From Crocinitomicaceae bacterium (lineage in GTDB: Bacteria > Bacteroidota > Bacteroidia > Flavobacteriales_D > Crocinitomicaceae): a stretch of DNA of 64,000 nt. The notes beneath the pieces were generated by a model, which saw nothing but the letters and a program-made list of their open reading frames with translations, did no database searches and was not told where the DNA came from. Below, piece by piece: positions 47,710-56,357 of this stretch (position 1 is the stretch's first letter; the number at the start of each line of letters is the position of its first letter). The stretch spans positions 186,001 through 250,000 of the forward strand of contig JADJEU010000004.1 of NCBI GenBank assembly GCA_016709005.1. The letters run 5' to 3'. The translations under genes were made by a program, and so were the position numbers.

Positions 47710-48345
47710 ATGGTGTCCGACGCCGGAATCATATTCAATTATTTTCCAAATCTTACTTCCAAACAGCGCGATCAGTTCAGCGCTTTGTATGAACTGTATA
47801 AATTTTGGAATGATCAGATCAACGTGATCAGTCGTAAAGATTTTGAGACGTTCTACGAAAGACATGTCTTGCATTCATTAGCTATTGCAAAAGTGATTCA
47901 ATTTACACCGGGCTCTGATATTCTTGATGTAGGGACAGGTGGTGGATTTCCTGGCTTGCCCTTAGCGATCCTTTTTCCAGAGGTAAATTTTTTACTGGTT
48001 GATTCAATTGGTAAAAAAATAAAAGTAGTTAACGAAGTAAAAAATTCAATTGGGCTAACCAACCTGAAAGCAGAGCATAAACGCGCTGAAGAAGTGAACG
48101 GTAAGTTTGATTTTGTAGTGAGCCGGGCAGTTACTCAGATGCAAGATTTTCTTCCATGGGTGGAACGCAAATTTAAAAGCAAGCAACAAAATGGATATCC
48201 TAATGGCGTTTTCTACTTAAAAGGCGGGGACTTAACTGAAGAGCTCAGCGGAATAAAAAACTACATGGAGATTATCAACCTCAGTGATTTTTTTAAAGAA
48301 GAATTTTTTGAAACCAAAAAACTGGTCTACGTTCAGCTCGTATAA
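47710..48345 (+). CDS. rsmG: 16S rRNA (guanine-N7) methyltransferase
   Basis: RsmG methylates G527 of 16S rRNA. The 211-residue protein has the SAM-binding DILDVGTGGGFPGLPLAI (about 75-92) and FDFVVSRAVTQM. The family N-terminal WNDQINVISRKDFETFYERH is present. It follows the sigma factor by 4 bases. Convergent with the MORN gene after 6 bases. Confidence 0.94.
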   Translation: MVSDAGIIFNYFPNLTSKQRDQFSALYELYKFWNDQINVISRKDFETFYERHVLHSLAIAKVIQFTPGSDILDVGTGGGFPGLPLAILFPEVNFLLVDSIGKKIKVVNEVKNSIGLTNLKAEHKRAEEVNGKFDFVVSRAVTQMQDFLPWVERKFKSKQQNGYPNGVFYLKGGDLTEELSGIKNYMEIINLSDFFKEEFFETKKLVYVQLV

Positions 48346-48351
48346 CAGAAA

Positions 48352-49092
48352 TTATTGACCCGCTTTTTTCTCTTTTAACTCTGCTTCTTTTTTTGCCAGA
48401 GCTTCTCCTTTGAGTTCTTTTCCCTCCCAAAAAAGTTTGTAGCCGGCTTGCGTTCCATCGTCATTGTAGAAAATCCAATAACCGTGTCGCACACCATAAT
48501 TATACCGTTCGATTCGTAAATATTTTCCGTTTGGGTAGTAATATTTAATGGTGCCGTGCAGTTTGCCATTATCATAACTGCCTTCACTTTCCAGCGCCGT
48601 GCTTGGATGGTAAGTTTTAAATTCTCCGTGCATTAAATCATCACGGTAATTAAAATATTTTGCAATCAAATATTGACCATTCACAGGTTGATAATACACT
48701 ACTTTAATTCCATTCAGCTTACCATTTTTATATTCTTCCTGATAGCTAACAATTCCTCTGTCATCAAAATAAATCCACGTACTGTCTTTGAGTTGATTGG
48801 TGTATTTTCCGCGTGCCATCAGATAACCTGATTCGTGATACATTTTACTGTATCCAACTGAACCGTCGTCTGAAAAATTAATCACCGCTTCAACTTCACC
48901 GGTTTCATAATAGTACACAAATTTGCCATATGGTTTGTCATCTTTAAACTGACCGGTATATTTGTAAACGCCGCTGTTATCGTAGGCCTTTTTCCAAACA
49001 CCCTGCTTCATCCCATTGGCATCTGTCTGATTAACCTGGCTGATTCCGCAAAAAGTTACTGAAAGAAAAAGTATTGCAAAAATGAATCTCAT
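48352..49092 (-). CDS. YwqK-type MORN-repeat protein
   Basis: A 246-residue exported protein (signal MRFIFAILFLSVTFCGISQ) of repeated MORN-like units, for example YKYTGQFKDDKPYGKFVYYY, GSYDNGKLHGTIKYYYPNG and RYNYGVRHGYWIFYND. The label toxin-antitoxin YwqK antitoxin is used for such repeats in databases but is poorly supported, and no toxin is next to it. The acidic/basic tail ends in KEKKAGQ. Function is unknown. Confidence 0.75.
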   Translation of the reverse strand: MRFIFAILFLSVTFCGISQVNQTDANGMKQGVWKKAYDNSGVYKYTGQFKDDKPYGKFVYYYETGEVEAVINFSDDGSVGYSKMYHESGYLMARGKYTNQLKDSTWIYFDDRGIVSYQEEYKNGKLNGIKVVYYQPVNGQYLIAKYFNYRDDLMHGEFKTYHPSTALESEGSYDNGKLHGTIKYYYPNGKYLRIERYNYGVRHGYWIFYNDDGTQAGYKLFWEGKELKGEALAKKEAELKEKKAGQ

Positions 49093-49098
49093 GATACC

Positions 49099-49644
49099 TT
49101 ATTTTAATGCTTTTGAAACTTCTGACAAATTTTGAAAAATATAATTTGCTTTTGTTGAAAGGTTACGCCCCTTTGTCAACATTACGGTTTTCATTCCCAA
49201 TTTCATACCAAACTCAATGTCGGTTTCTGAATCGCCTACAATAATTGATTTTTCAAAGTCAATTTCCGGAAAATCTTTTTTAGCGTGAAGTCCCATGCCT
49301 ACTCCAGGTTTTCGATAATATCCGCTTTCTGTTGCCAGCTGCGGCGCAAAATAAATTTTATCAATTCGGCCACCTGAAAGTTTGATCAGGTCAAGCATAT
49401 AATCATGAAGAACTGTCAGTTGTTCTTCAGTCATTATTTTTCGATTGATTCCCTGCTGATTGATGACAATCAGAATTCTGCCAAAAAGTTCAGAAAAATG
49501 TGCCAGTGCTTCCAGAACGCCGTCTACAAATTTAAATTCAGCCGGTGTTTTAACGTAATCATTTGCGATTTGATGGTTGATTACGCCATCCCTGTCCAGA
49601 AAGAGCGTCCAGGATTTATCAAAACGTAAATCAGTTAAATTCAT
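49099..49644 (-). CDS. gmhB: GmhB-like HAD phosphatase (heptose bisphosphate phosphatase)
   Basis: A 181-residue HAD phosphatase. Motif I is FLDRDGVINHQIANDY, motif II is in ILIVINQQGI, and motif IV is IIVGDSETDIEFGMKLGMKT. It removes one phosphate from D-glycero-D-manno-heptose 1,7-bisphosphate. Cys residues of the zinc loop seen in E. coli GmhB are not evident. The last of three heptose genes; its start overlaps hddC by 4 bases. Confidence 0.83.
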   Translation of the reverse strand: MNLTDLRFDKSWTLFLDRDGVINHQIANDYVKTPAEFKFVDGVLEALAHFSELFGRILIVINQQGINRKIMTEEQLTVLHDYMLDLIKLSGGRIDKIYFAPQLATESGYYRKPGVGMGLHAKKDFPEIDFEKSIIVGDSETDIEFGMKLGMKTVMLTKGRNLSTKANYIFQNLSEVSKALK

Positions 49645-50345
49645 GACTGCATGTCCTTTTGGAATTTCTGATAATCTTCAGGCACACCGATATCCATGAA
49701 ATAGGCGTCAAAGACTTTGCCGTATATTTTTTTTGCGGTTGGATTTTTCTCAAGATAATTTGTCTCAAATGAAAAAGGTGTATTCACCGGGTAGTGAATT
49801 AAAATGCCATGATTGATGCAATACACACCACCGTTAATGATAGCTTCGTCTCTGAATTTTTTTTCAGTGAATTTGGTGATTTTTCCGTCTGGATCAAGCT
49901 CAATACTTCCATACCGATCTACGTTTGAAAGTTTCTTCAGGGCCAGCGTGCATGTAGCATGATTCTCAAAATGATAATCAGCAAGTTCTTTGAGATTAAT
50001 GTCAAAAAAAGTATCACCGTTGCAGACAAATAAAACAGGAGCTTTTGTTTTTTCAAGGGCTAGTTTTATTCCTCCGCCTGTTCCCTGAGGTTCCTTTTCA
50101 ATGGCATATAAAATTTTCATTCCCAAATAAGAATCTCCAATTTCAGCTACAATTAATTCATGTTTATACCCAACAGAAAGAATGACCGTTTCAATACCGC
50201 TGGCCTTTAATTTGGAGAGCAAATAATGCAGAAATGGTTTTCCATTTACAGGAGCCAGTGATTTTGGAAACTCGCCTATTTCAGATTGCAATCTGGTTCC
50301 TAATCCTCCGGCTAAAACGATAGCTTCTTTTATCTGATTGTCCAT
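49641..50345 (-). CDS. hddC: HddC-like heptose-1-phosphate guanylyltransferase
   Basis: A 234-residue nucleotidyltransferase with AIVLAGGLGTRLQSEIGEFP, the nucleotide loop of the family, and VLFVCNGDTFFDINLKELAD. By context it makes GDP-heptose from heptose-1-phosphate. Overlaps gmhB by 4 bases and hddA by 16 bases, so the three are translated together. Confidence 0.83.
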   Translation of the reverse strand: MDNQIKEAIVLAGGLGTRLQSEIGEFPKSLAPVNGKPFLHYLLSKLKASGIETVILSVGYKHELIVAEIGDSYLGMKILYAIEKEPQGTGGGIKLALEKTKAPVLFVCNGDTFFDINLKELADYHFENHATCTLALKKLSNVDRYGSIELDPDGKITKFTEKKFRDEAIINGGVYCINHGILIHYPVNTPFSFETNYLEKNPTAKKIYGKVFDAYFMDIGVPEDYQKFQKDMQS

Positions 50346-51355
50346 GAATCTAACCCTTTTTGCGTGAATTCATAATTTGAAACGCTACCGCCCAATTTTT
50401 TTAATGCTTCAACAACCTGATATCTTTTTGTGTCTTCTGCAAAGAACATCATAAAGCCTCCACCACCTGCTCCTGAAATTTTTCCGCCAGTTGCTCCGGC
50501 AGCAATAGCCGTTTCATAAATTTTATCAATTTCAGTATTTGAAATTCCAGAAGCCATTTCTTTTTTATTCAGCCAGCTTTCATGCAACAACTTGCCGATT
50601 GTGGGAATATCACTGCGCAAAAAAGCCTCTTTCATTTGAAAGGCTTGTTGTTTTAATTGGTGCATGGCTTCAATGGGTTTAGCCGTAGATGCCTTCACAT
50701 TTTCAATTTGCTTTTCAATAATTTTAGCCGACTCACGATTTGTATTTGTGTAATAGAGAATCAAATTAAAATTCACTTCATTCAAAAAACTTTTTTTGGT
50801 TCTGAGCGGATTCACAATCACTTTATCACCGGTCAGAAATTCCATAAAATTGACACCGCCAAATGTGGCTGCGTACTGATCTTGTTTTCCACCGGCCATT
50901 CCCAAATCTGTACGTTCAATTTCGTAAGCAAGCTTTGCAATATCATATTCACCCAGCGGCAGTTCAAGCCACTCTACAAATGCTCCTAAAATTGAAACAA
51001 CCAAGGTAGATGATGTCCCTAAACCACTTCCTGTAGGAACATCCATTGAGGTTGTCATTTCAAAGCCAAGTGGTTTGGAGCTGTAATCTTTTACAATTCG
51101 GTTGTAAACCCCTATTTGCAAATCAATTTCACCATTCAATTTCAATGAGGATGCCGAGTCAAATTCAAACGTTTTGTTTTGATCAACCGAATGAATAATT
51201 ATTTTGGAATCGTTACGCGGAATAATTGTTGTTCGCGCATACAAGTTGACTGTTACATTCAAAATTGCGCCGCCGTACAAGTCTGAATAAGGACTTACAT
51301 CGGTTCCTCCACCTGCTAATCCAAGTCTGAACGGAGCTTTACTGCGAATGATCAT
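50330..51355 (-). CDS. hddA: HddA-like heptose-7-phosphate kinase (GHMP family)
   Basis: A 341-residue GHMP kinase. It has the substrate motif PFRLGLAGGGTDVSPYS, the ATP loop PTGSGLGTSSTLVVSIL and the C-terminal GATGGKISGAGGGGFMMFF. By neighbours it phosphorylates D-glycero-D-manno-heptose-7-phosphate at C1. The start at 51355 (MIIRSKAPFRLG) is preferred to the longer frame from 51412. No gmhA isomerase is next to it. The GDP-heptose product would feed a surface glycan or S-layer glycoprotein. Confidence 0.87.
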   Translation of the reverse strand: MIIRSKAPFRLGLAGGGTDVSPYSDLYGGAILNVTVNLYARTTIIPRNDSKIIIHSVDQNKTFEFDSASSLKLNGEIDLQIGVYNRIVKDYSSKPLGFEMTTSMDVPTGSGLGTSSTLVVSILGAFVEWLELPLGEYDIAKLAYEIERTDLGMAGGKQDQYAATFGGVNFMEFLTGDKVIVNPLRTKKSFLNEVNFNLILYYTNTNRESAKIIEKQIENVKASTAKPIEAMHQLKQQAFQMKEAFLRSDIPTIGKLLHESWLNKKEMASGISNTEIDKIYETAIAAGATGGKISGAGGGGFMMFFAEDTKRYQVVEALKKLGGSVSNYEFTQKGLDSWTIR

Positions 51356-51584
51356 AAAGTAAAGGTAAAAATATTGCAAGTTGCCCTTCTTTAATTTCGT
51401 CAACAATATCAACCATCAATGTTAATAATTCATAATGCCGTCAATGAACGTGATCAGTGAAAACAAACCGTTAAACACCAAAAAGCCTGCCCTGCCTGAC
51501 TTAGAGAGTGCGTATTGCGCACTACAGAATATTAGCTTTGCGCAAATAGGGCAATCGTCTTTAACAATTCTTCACACGATTTTT

Positions 51585-51615
51585 TTTGTCAGCCAACATG
51601 CGTGGTCTACTTTTG
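51585..51615 (+). promoter_or_regulatory. Complete TTTG-N19-TAnnTTTG promoter for the NlpC/P60 gene
   Basis: TTTG at 51585-51588 and TACTTTTG at 51608-51615 are separated by 19 bases, exactly the Bacteroidota spacing. The ATG is at 51620, so transcription should start at or very near the codon. Confidence 0.7.
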
Positions 51616-51619
51616 CAGC

Positions 51620-52096
51620 ATGAAAAAATTGATCCTCTCCTCACTGATCGCATTAAGTTCATTTTTTAGTTTTTCAAATGAAAGCGATACACTTTGTGTC
51701 ACTTACAACTTGCGCGACAGCATTACCTCGTATGCGCAAAACTTTATTGGTACTCCCTATCTTTGGGGTGGAGAATCAACCAAAGGGTTTGATTGTTCAG
51801 GATTTGTGCTTTATGTTTTCAAGAAATTTGGCATAAAACTTCCGCACTCAAGCGCAGCAATGGGCAATTTAGGTCAGCAAAAAGAAAAAGATTGCGCTGA
51901 ATCTGGCGACATTATTCTTTTCAAAGGCACACAAAGCAGCACCATTGGTCATGTTGGAATTGTTTTTGAGAATAAAAGTGAAAACTTAATTTTCATTCAT
52001 GCATCTTCATCACGCGGAGGAGGAGTAAAAATTTCACAACTCTCTGACGGCTACTATACACAACGCTTTGTTAAGGTTGTTGACGTATTATCCTAG
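51620..52096 (+). CDS. NlpC/P60 peptidoglycan endopeptidase
   Basis: A 158-residue exported cysteine peptidase. Start at 51620 (MKKLILSSLIALSSFFSFS) gives a signal peptide. The catalytic triad is in STKGFDCSGFVLYVFKKFG (Cys), SSTIGHVGIVFEN (His) and FIHASSSRGGG (His). It cleaves cell-wall stem peptides. A perfect promoter lies just upstream and the expected transcript has almost no leader. Confidence 0.92.
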   Translation: MKKLILSSLIALSSFFSFSNESDTLCVTYNLRDSITSYAQNFIGTPYLWGGESTKGFDCSGFVLYVFKKFGIKLPHSSAAMGNLGQQKEKDCAESGDIILFKGTQSSTIGHVGIVFENKSENLIFIHASSSRGGGVKISQLSDGYYTQRFVKVVDVLS

Positions 52097-52170
52097 TTCA
52101 TTGTAACCTTTTTCAGCTCAACACTGTTATAGCATTGACAACCAGATCATGCCTTTTGGCTTGATTTTCG

Positions 52171-52178
52171 TAGATTTG
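52171..52178 (+). promoter_or_regulatory. Promoter -7 element for porT-1
   Basis: TAGATTTG fits TAnnTTTG and ends one base before the ATG at 52180, implying a near-leaderless mRNA if used. Confidence 0.4.
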
Positions 52179-52179
52179 C

Positions 52180-52890
52180 ATGGAAGTGAAGAAAACGACT
52201 CTGATAATTATACTTACCCTGAATGTGCTTGGGCATCATGCTATAGCGCAGAACGGTAAGAATTATCCTGAGTTTGACCGCAAACATTTTCACTTTGGTT
52301 TTGCACTTGGTGTCAATACGGCTGACTTTCACTACACACTGCGCGCAGATTCATTGATTCAAGACTCTTTAACCGGAATTACAATTAAGAAACAACCCGG
52401 TTTTAACCTTGGTATTATTTCAAGCTGGAATATTCATGAAACTCTTTCCATGCGATTTGTGCCTTCGTTGAGTTTTCAGGAAAGATTGTTTCAGTATTCT
52501 TACGTAAATAAAGGTGTACAAAAAGTAAAAGAAAACCGGTTGGAGTCTACCACTCTTGATTTTCCAATAATGCTGAAATTGCGTACTAAAAGGCTAACGA
52601 ATTTTGCAGCATACGCGATTACGGGTTTTCAGTATAGCCTGGATCTTGCTTCACAAAAAGATGTTGACCAAACGCAAGGAGAACCGATTGTAAAAATTAA
52701 ACAGCACGATTTTTCTTATCAGGTAGGTGGTGGATTTGATTTTTGGATGCCTTATTTCAAATTTGCCATTGAACTTAAATTATCAAATGGAATAAAAAAT
52801 GTGGTGATTCAGGACAATACTTTTTTCATGGATCCGCTTTCATCACTCAAAACAAAAGTTTGGTGGTTTTCGATCACCTTTGAAGGTTAA
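52180..52890 (+). CDS. porT: PorT/SprT-like T9SS protein, first copy
   Basis: A 236-residue outer-membrane barrel. It has a signal peptide, FHFGFALGVNTADFHYTL, PIMLKLRTKRLTNFAAYAIT and the family segment QYSLDLASQKDVDQTQG, then FSYQVGGGFDFWMPYFKFAI and a final FDPLSSLKTKVWWFSITF-type strand. These match PorT, needed for T9SS secretion. PorT is usually single; a second copy follows. No other T9SS gene is adjacent. Confidence 0.82.
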   Translation: MEVKKTTLIIILTLNVLGHHAIAQNGKNYPEFDRKHFHFGFALGVNTADFHYTLRADSLIQDSLTGITIKKQPGFNLGIISSWNIHETLSMRFVPSLSFQERLFQYSYVNKGVQKVKENRLESTTLDFPIMLKLRTKRLTNFAAYAITGFQYSLDLASQKDVDQTQGEPIVKIKQHDFSYQVGGGFDFWMPYFKFAIELKLSNGIKNVVIQDNTFFMDPLSSLKTKVWWFSITFEG

Positions 52891-52920
52891 TACTTTATTC
52901 TATTTTTTTCAGGATTTGTG

Positions 52921-53008
52921 TTAGTGATAGCAGCGGCAGCTCTTTGCTTTTTGGCAAAGACTACAGCGGATAGCACGCCGCTTGGCTTAGCCGAGGGAAC
53001 ACCCAAAA
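52921..53008 (+). repeat. Structured intergenic repeat between the porT copies
   Basis: Two half-copies, GATAGCAGCGGCAGC and CTACAGCGGATAGC, enclose a TCTTTGC-TTTTTG-GCAAAGA hairpin and are followed by a CTTGGC/GCCGAG hairpin. Similar CAGCGGATAGC-bearing elements are scattered in Bacteroidota genomes, to my knowledge; copy number here is not known. Confidence 0.4.
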
Positions 53009-53037
53009 TATATTTACCATTCTTGCGTTCTTAGTTT

Positions 53038-53751
53038 GTGCAAAAACATGTGAGACCATTCTTTCTTGGTAGTTTAATTATTTTTCATGGCTTTGTTTAC
53101 AGCCAGCGAAATGGAAAAAATTATCCTCAATTTGAGTATAAAGATTTTCATTTTGGCGCTATGCTGGGAACAACTTCAACAACCTACAGATACGAAATAA
53201 ATGATGCTGGTTTGATTCAGGATTCCATTCAAAATATACTATTTAACCGAATGCCCGGGCTTGCGATTCATGTGCCTGTGATTAGCTGGAATCCACACGC
53301 AGTATTCAATATTCGTTTTGTGCCTTCCATTTCATTTCACGAAACAGAAATCAAGTATCAGTATTTAAACCGCGGCAAATTAAAACAGAAAATTACCCGG
53401 ACTCAACCTACTGTTTTAAATTTTCCTTTGCTTCTGAAACTAAATACAAAACGGCTGAATAATTTTTCTGCCTATGCGATCAGTGGATTTTCATACAGCC
53501 TTGATTTAGCTAGCCAGGAAGGCGTACTGCAAAACTCAGAAGATCCGATTTTGAAATTAAAAAGACATGACTTTGCCTACCAGGTTGGCGGCGGTTTTGA
53601 TTTTTATTTAGAGTACTTCAAGTTTGGTGTCGACATTAAACTTAGCAATGGCATTACCAATTTACTCATTCAGGATAATACATTTTTCAGCAATCCACTA
53701 AACAGTTTAAAATCACAAATTTGGTGGTTTTCATTGACGTTTGAAGGGTAG
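53038..53751 (+). CDS. porT: PorT/SprT-like T9SS protein, second copy
   Basis: A 237-residue paralogue of the gene just upstream. Shared elements: NGKNYPQF, KDFHFGAMLG, NTKRLNNFSAYAISGFSYS, LDLASQEG, FAYQVGGGFDFYLEYFKFGV and IQDNTFF followed by LKSQIWWFSLTFEG. Start is GTG at 53038 or 53050; the latter gives a compact signal (MRPFFLGSLIIFHGFVYSQ), the former is kept as the longer option. Whether both copies work in the same T9SS is unknown. Confidence 0.78.
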   Translation: MQKHVRPFFLGSLIIFHGFVYSQRNGKNYPQFEYKDFHFGAMLGTTSTTYRYEINDAGLIQDSIQNILFNRMPGLAIHVPVISWNPHAVFNIRFVPSISFHETEIKYQYLNRGKLKQKITRTQPTVLNFPLLLKLNTKRLNNFSAYAISGFSYSLDLASQEGVLQNSEDPILKLKRHDFAYQVGGGFDFYLEYFKFGVDIKLSNGITNLLIQDNTFFSNPLNSLKSQIWWFSLTFEG

Positions 53752-53775
53752 CTTTCAGGGGGTGAAATAGTAAAC

Positions 53776-54090
53776 AGTGGTAGGTGATCAATGGTCAAGT
53801 GATCTGTGGCCAGGTGGTCGGAGGTCGGGTGATCGGTGGTCGGTAATCAGTGGTCAGGTGATCGGCGGACAGGTGGTCGGGTGAATACTAATTAGTGCAT
53901 TGCAAACTTTATATTCCTAATCCTGATTACTTTTTCCAACCGACTAACTGATCACTCCCTTCTTTCTGATTACCTGGTTACTTTCTTCTTACCGATTACA
54001 TGATTACCCCTTCTCACCGATTACCTTTTAAACCCGATTACCTGATTACTCCTTCTTACCGATTACCTTTAAGATTACCTGATAGCCTAA
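53776..54090. repeat. Mirrored degenerate GGTGATCGG / CCGATTACC repeat region
   Basis: A 386-base gap without genes. The left half (about 53782-53884) is irregular copies of a unit near GGTGATCGGTGGTC; the right half (about 53919-54086) is copies near CCGATTACCTGATTAC, roughly the inverse complement of the left. Together they could fold into a long imperfect hairpin. No coding or tRNA potential is seen. Confidence 0.55.
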
Positions 54091-54137
54091 CCCCTGCCTT
54101 CACGTACCTTTTTCAAACTTTCAACTACCTTTGAACT

Positions 54138-55691
54138 GTGATTCACGAAGCCGACATACGAATACCCTACCATTTCATTCATGACGATGCCTACATTAAA
54201 AGTACGGTTGCATCATTTCTGAATTTAAACGAGAAAGATATTACGCACATCGAAGTAAAAAAAAGATCACTGGATGCTCGTAAAAGAGATATCAAATATA
54301 ATTTGCGATTAGCGGTTTATGTGGATGAACAATTTATTGCCGAAGAGCATTTTTTCTTTCCAAAAAAAGTTGATCCTTCCAAACAAGTTATGATTATTGG
54401 CAGTGGCCCGGCTGGTATGTTTGCTGCTTTGCGCGCCCTGGAGCATGGAATAAAACCAATCATTTTTGAACGCGGAAAAGATGTGCGTGCACGGCGCAGA
54501 GACCTTGCGAAAATTCACAAAGAACATTTGGTTGATCCAAATTCAAATTATTGTTTTGGCGAAGGCGGAGCGGGAACTTATTCAGATGGAAAACTTTATA
54601 CACGTTCAAAAAAAAGAGGCAATACACAAAAAGCTTTAGAATGGTTTGTACATTTTGGAGCAGACAAGGATATTTTGGTGAATGCCCATCCGCACATTGG
54701 AACAAACCGTCTTCCGCAAATAATCCAAAGTATGCGCGAAGCTATTATTGCCGGAGGAGGTGAAGTTCATTTTGAATCAAAACTGACAGATTTAAAAATT
54801 GAAAATCAAAAAATAAAATCAATTGAAATAAATCAGAAAAACTGGATTGACTGTGAAAATTTAATTTTAGCAACAGGCCATTCAGCCCGTGACATTTTCG
54901 AATTGCTTTTTGAACGCAAAATAAAAATAGAAGCCAAACCTTTTGCGCTTGGGGTTAGAATTGAACACAGCCAAAATCTGATTGACGAAATTCAGTACCA
55001 TGGTTTACACAGTGATGAAAATTTACCACCTGCAACTTACTCATTGGTTACACAAGTAGACGGCATGGGTGTGTATTCATTCTGTATGTGTCCCGGAGGC
55101 ATTGTTGCCCCTTGCGCAACGGATCTGGAAGAAGTTGTTACAAATGGCTGGTCACCCTCCAAAAGAAATAATCCCTATTCAAATTCAGGAATGGTTGTTC
55201 AAATTGAACCACACCATTTGATGGAGAATTTTGAAAAAAATCCATTTGTATGCCTTGATTTTCAAAAAGAAGTTGAACACGCCTGCTGGATTGCCGGTGG
55301 CAAAACACAAGTAGTGCCTGCCCAGCGTTTGGTTGATTTTACGCAAGGAAAAATTTCTAAAGACTTACCTGAAACATCTTATCAGCCCGGCTTAAAATCA
55401 GTTGACCTGAACACTGTTCTACCCCCAATGATTTCAAGCAGATTAAAAAAAGCATTTTTAGAATGGGGAAAAAAAATGCCCGGATTTTTAACCAATGAAG
55501 CCGTGCTGCATGCACCTGAATCCAGAACATCATCACCCATAAAAATTCCGCGATCAGATGAAACAATGGAACATATTGAAATTGCAGGGCTCTATCCTTG
55601 CGGCGAAGGAGCTGGTTATGCCGGAGGAATTATGTCTGCAGCGGTTGACGGAATGAATTGTATCGATAAAATTTCAGTAAAAATCGATTGA
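54138..55691 (+). CDS. Uncharacterised FAD-dependent oxidoreductase (COG2509-like)
   Basis: A 517-residue flavoprotein. An N-terminal alpha-beta domain (about 1-85) precedes a Rossmann FAD motif, VMIIGSGPAGMFAALRALEH (about 88-107), and CFGEGGAGTYSDGKLYTR. A second NAD-like motif is in NLILATGHSARDIF. The C-terminus has AGLYPCGEGAGYAGGIMSAA, typical of the FAD-closing segment. The substrate is unknown. The start is a GTG. It is preceded by the large repeat. Confidence 0.82.
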   Translation: MIHEADIRIPYHFIHDDAYIKSTVASFLNLNEKDITHIEVKKRSLDARKRDIKYNLRLAVYVDEQFIAEEHFFFPKKVDPSKQVMIIGSGPAGMFAALRALEHGIKPIIFERGKDVRARRRDLAKIHKEHLVDPNSNYCFGEGGAGTYSDGKLYTRSKKRGNTQKALEWFVHFGADKDILVNAHPHIGTNRLPQIIQSMREAIIAGGGEVHFESKLTDLKIENQKIKSIEINQKNWIDCENLILATGHSARDIFELLFERKIKIEAKPFALGVRIEHSQNLIDEIQYHGLHSDENLPPATYSLVTQVDGMGVYSFCMCPGGIVAPCATDLEEVVTNGWSPSKRNNPYSNSGMVVQIEPHHLMENFEKNPFVCLDFQKEVEHACWIAGGKTQVVPAQRLVDFTQGKISKDLPETSYQPGLKSVDLNTVLPPMISSRLKKAFLEWGKKMPGFLTNEAVLHAPESRTSSPIKIPRSDETMEHIEIAGLYPCGEGAGYAGGIMSAAVDGMNCIDKISVKID

Positions 55692-55787
55692 GATTTTTTT
55701 TGTCTAAAAGTTTCTGCAGTTAGTCGATTTTATAATTGGATGATGAGATAAGTTTCGCTACTTTAGAACAAATTCTTAAAACATAAT

Positions 55788-56276
55788 ATGAAGTTAAAGT
55801 ACATTTTATTTGCCGCATTTTTCACACTAATACTCTCCCTTAACGCTCAAGTTAATCCACACGCAATTGGTTTGCGTTTGAATGGTGACGGAAGAGGAAA
55901 CGGAGCAGAGATATCTTATCAACATGGCTTTGGCGATGCAAACCGACTCGAAATTGATTTGGGAGCAAGAACCCATAGACACTGGAGACATTTTGGAATA
56001 TTTGCTGCCTACCATTGGGTTTGGAACCTGACTGCCGGATTGAATTGGTATGTTGGACCCGGTGCTGCAATCGGCTCATATCAATCACGTGATTATTACG
56101 ACGACGGCTTAACACTTGCTATTGGAGGACAAATTGGATTAGAATATGACTTCAATTCTGCAGGCGCACCTATCTTAATCAGCCTTGATGCAAGACCTTT
56201 ATGGGAAGTTTGGGACTATTATGAGTACAATTCTTTTGGATACGGAGCTGCATTTTCTGTTCGTTTCACGTTCTAG
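55788..56276 (+). CDS. Small outer-membrane beta-barrel protein
   Basis: A 162-residue exported protein (signal MKLKYILFAAFFTLILSLNA) with alternating strands such as GNGAEISYQHGFGDANRLEI and TLAIGGQIGLEYDFNSAGAP and a final Phe (FGYGAAFSVRFTF), the mark of an OMP insertion signal. Function is unknown. Ends at a strong terminator and is monocistronic. Confidence 0.7.
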   Translation: MKLKYILFAAFFTLILSLNAQVNPHAIGLRLNGDGRGNGAEISYQHGFGDANRLEIDLGARTHRHWRHFGIFAAYHWVWNLTAGLNWYVGPGAAIGSYQSRDYYDDGLTLAIGGQIGLEYDFNSAGAPILISLDARPLWEVWDYYEYNSFGYGAAFSVRFTF

Positions 56277-56300
56277 AAATTTCACATTGAAAATATAATG

Positions 56301-56328
56301 AAAAGAGACTTCGGTCTCTTTTTTTTTG
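56301..56328 (+). terminator. Terminator after the small barrel
   Basis: AAAAGAGAC-TTCG-GTCTCTTTTTTTTTT: a nine-base stem closed by a TTCG tetraloop and followed by T. Confidence 0.92.
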
Positions 56329-56357
56329 CCTTGATGTATAGAATTGAAAATATGTCA

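Noticed and set aside
48352..49092. Toxin-antitoxin system from the YwqK antitoxin label
   Set aside because: The MORN-like repeats are exported and no toxin gene lies next to it.
51435..51623. Small forward frame upstream of the NlpC/P60 gene
   Set aside because: It has no clear start context or family match and overlaps the promoter of that gene; the start at 51620 gives a much better signal peptide.
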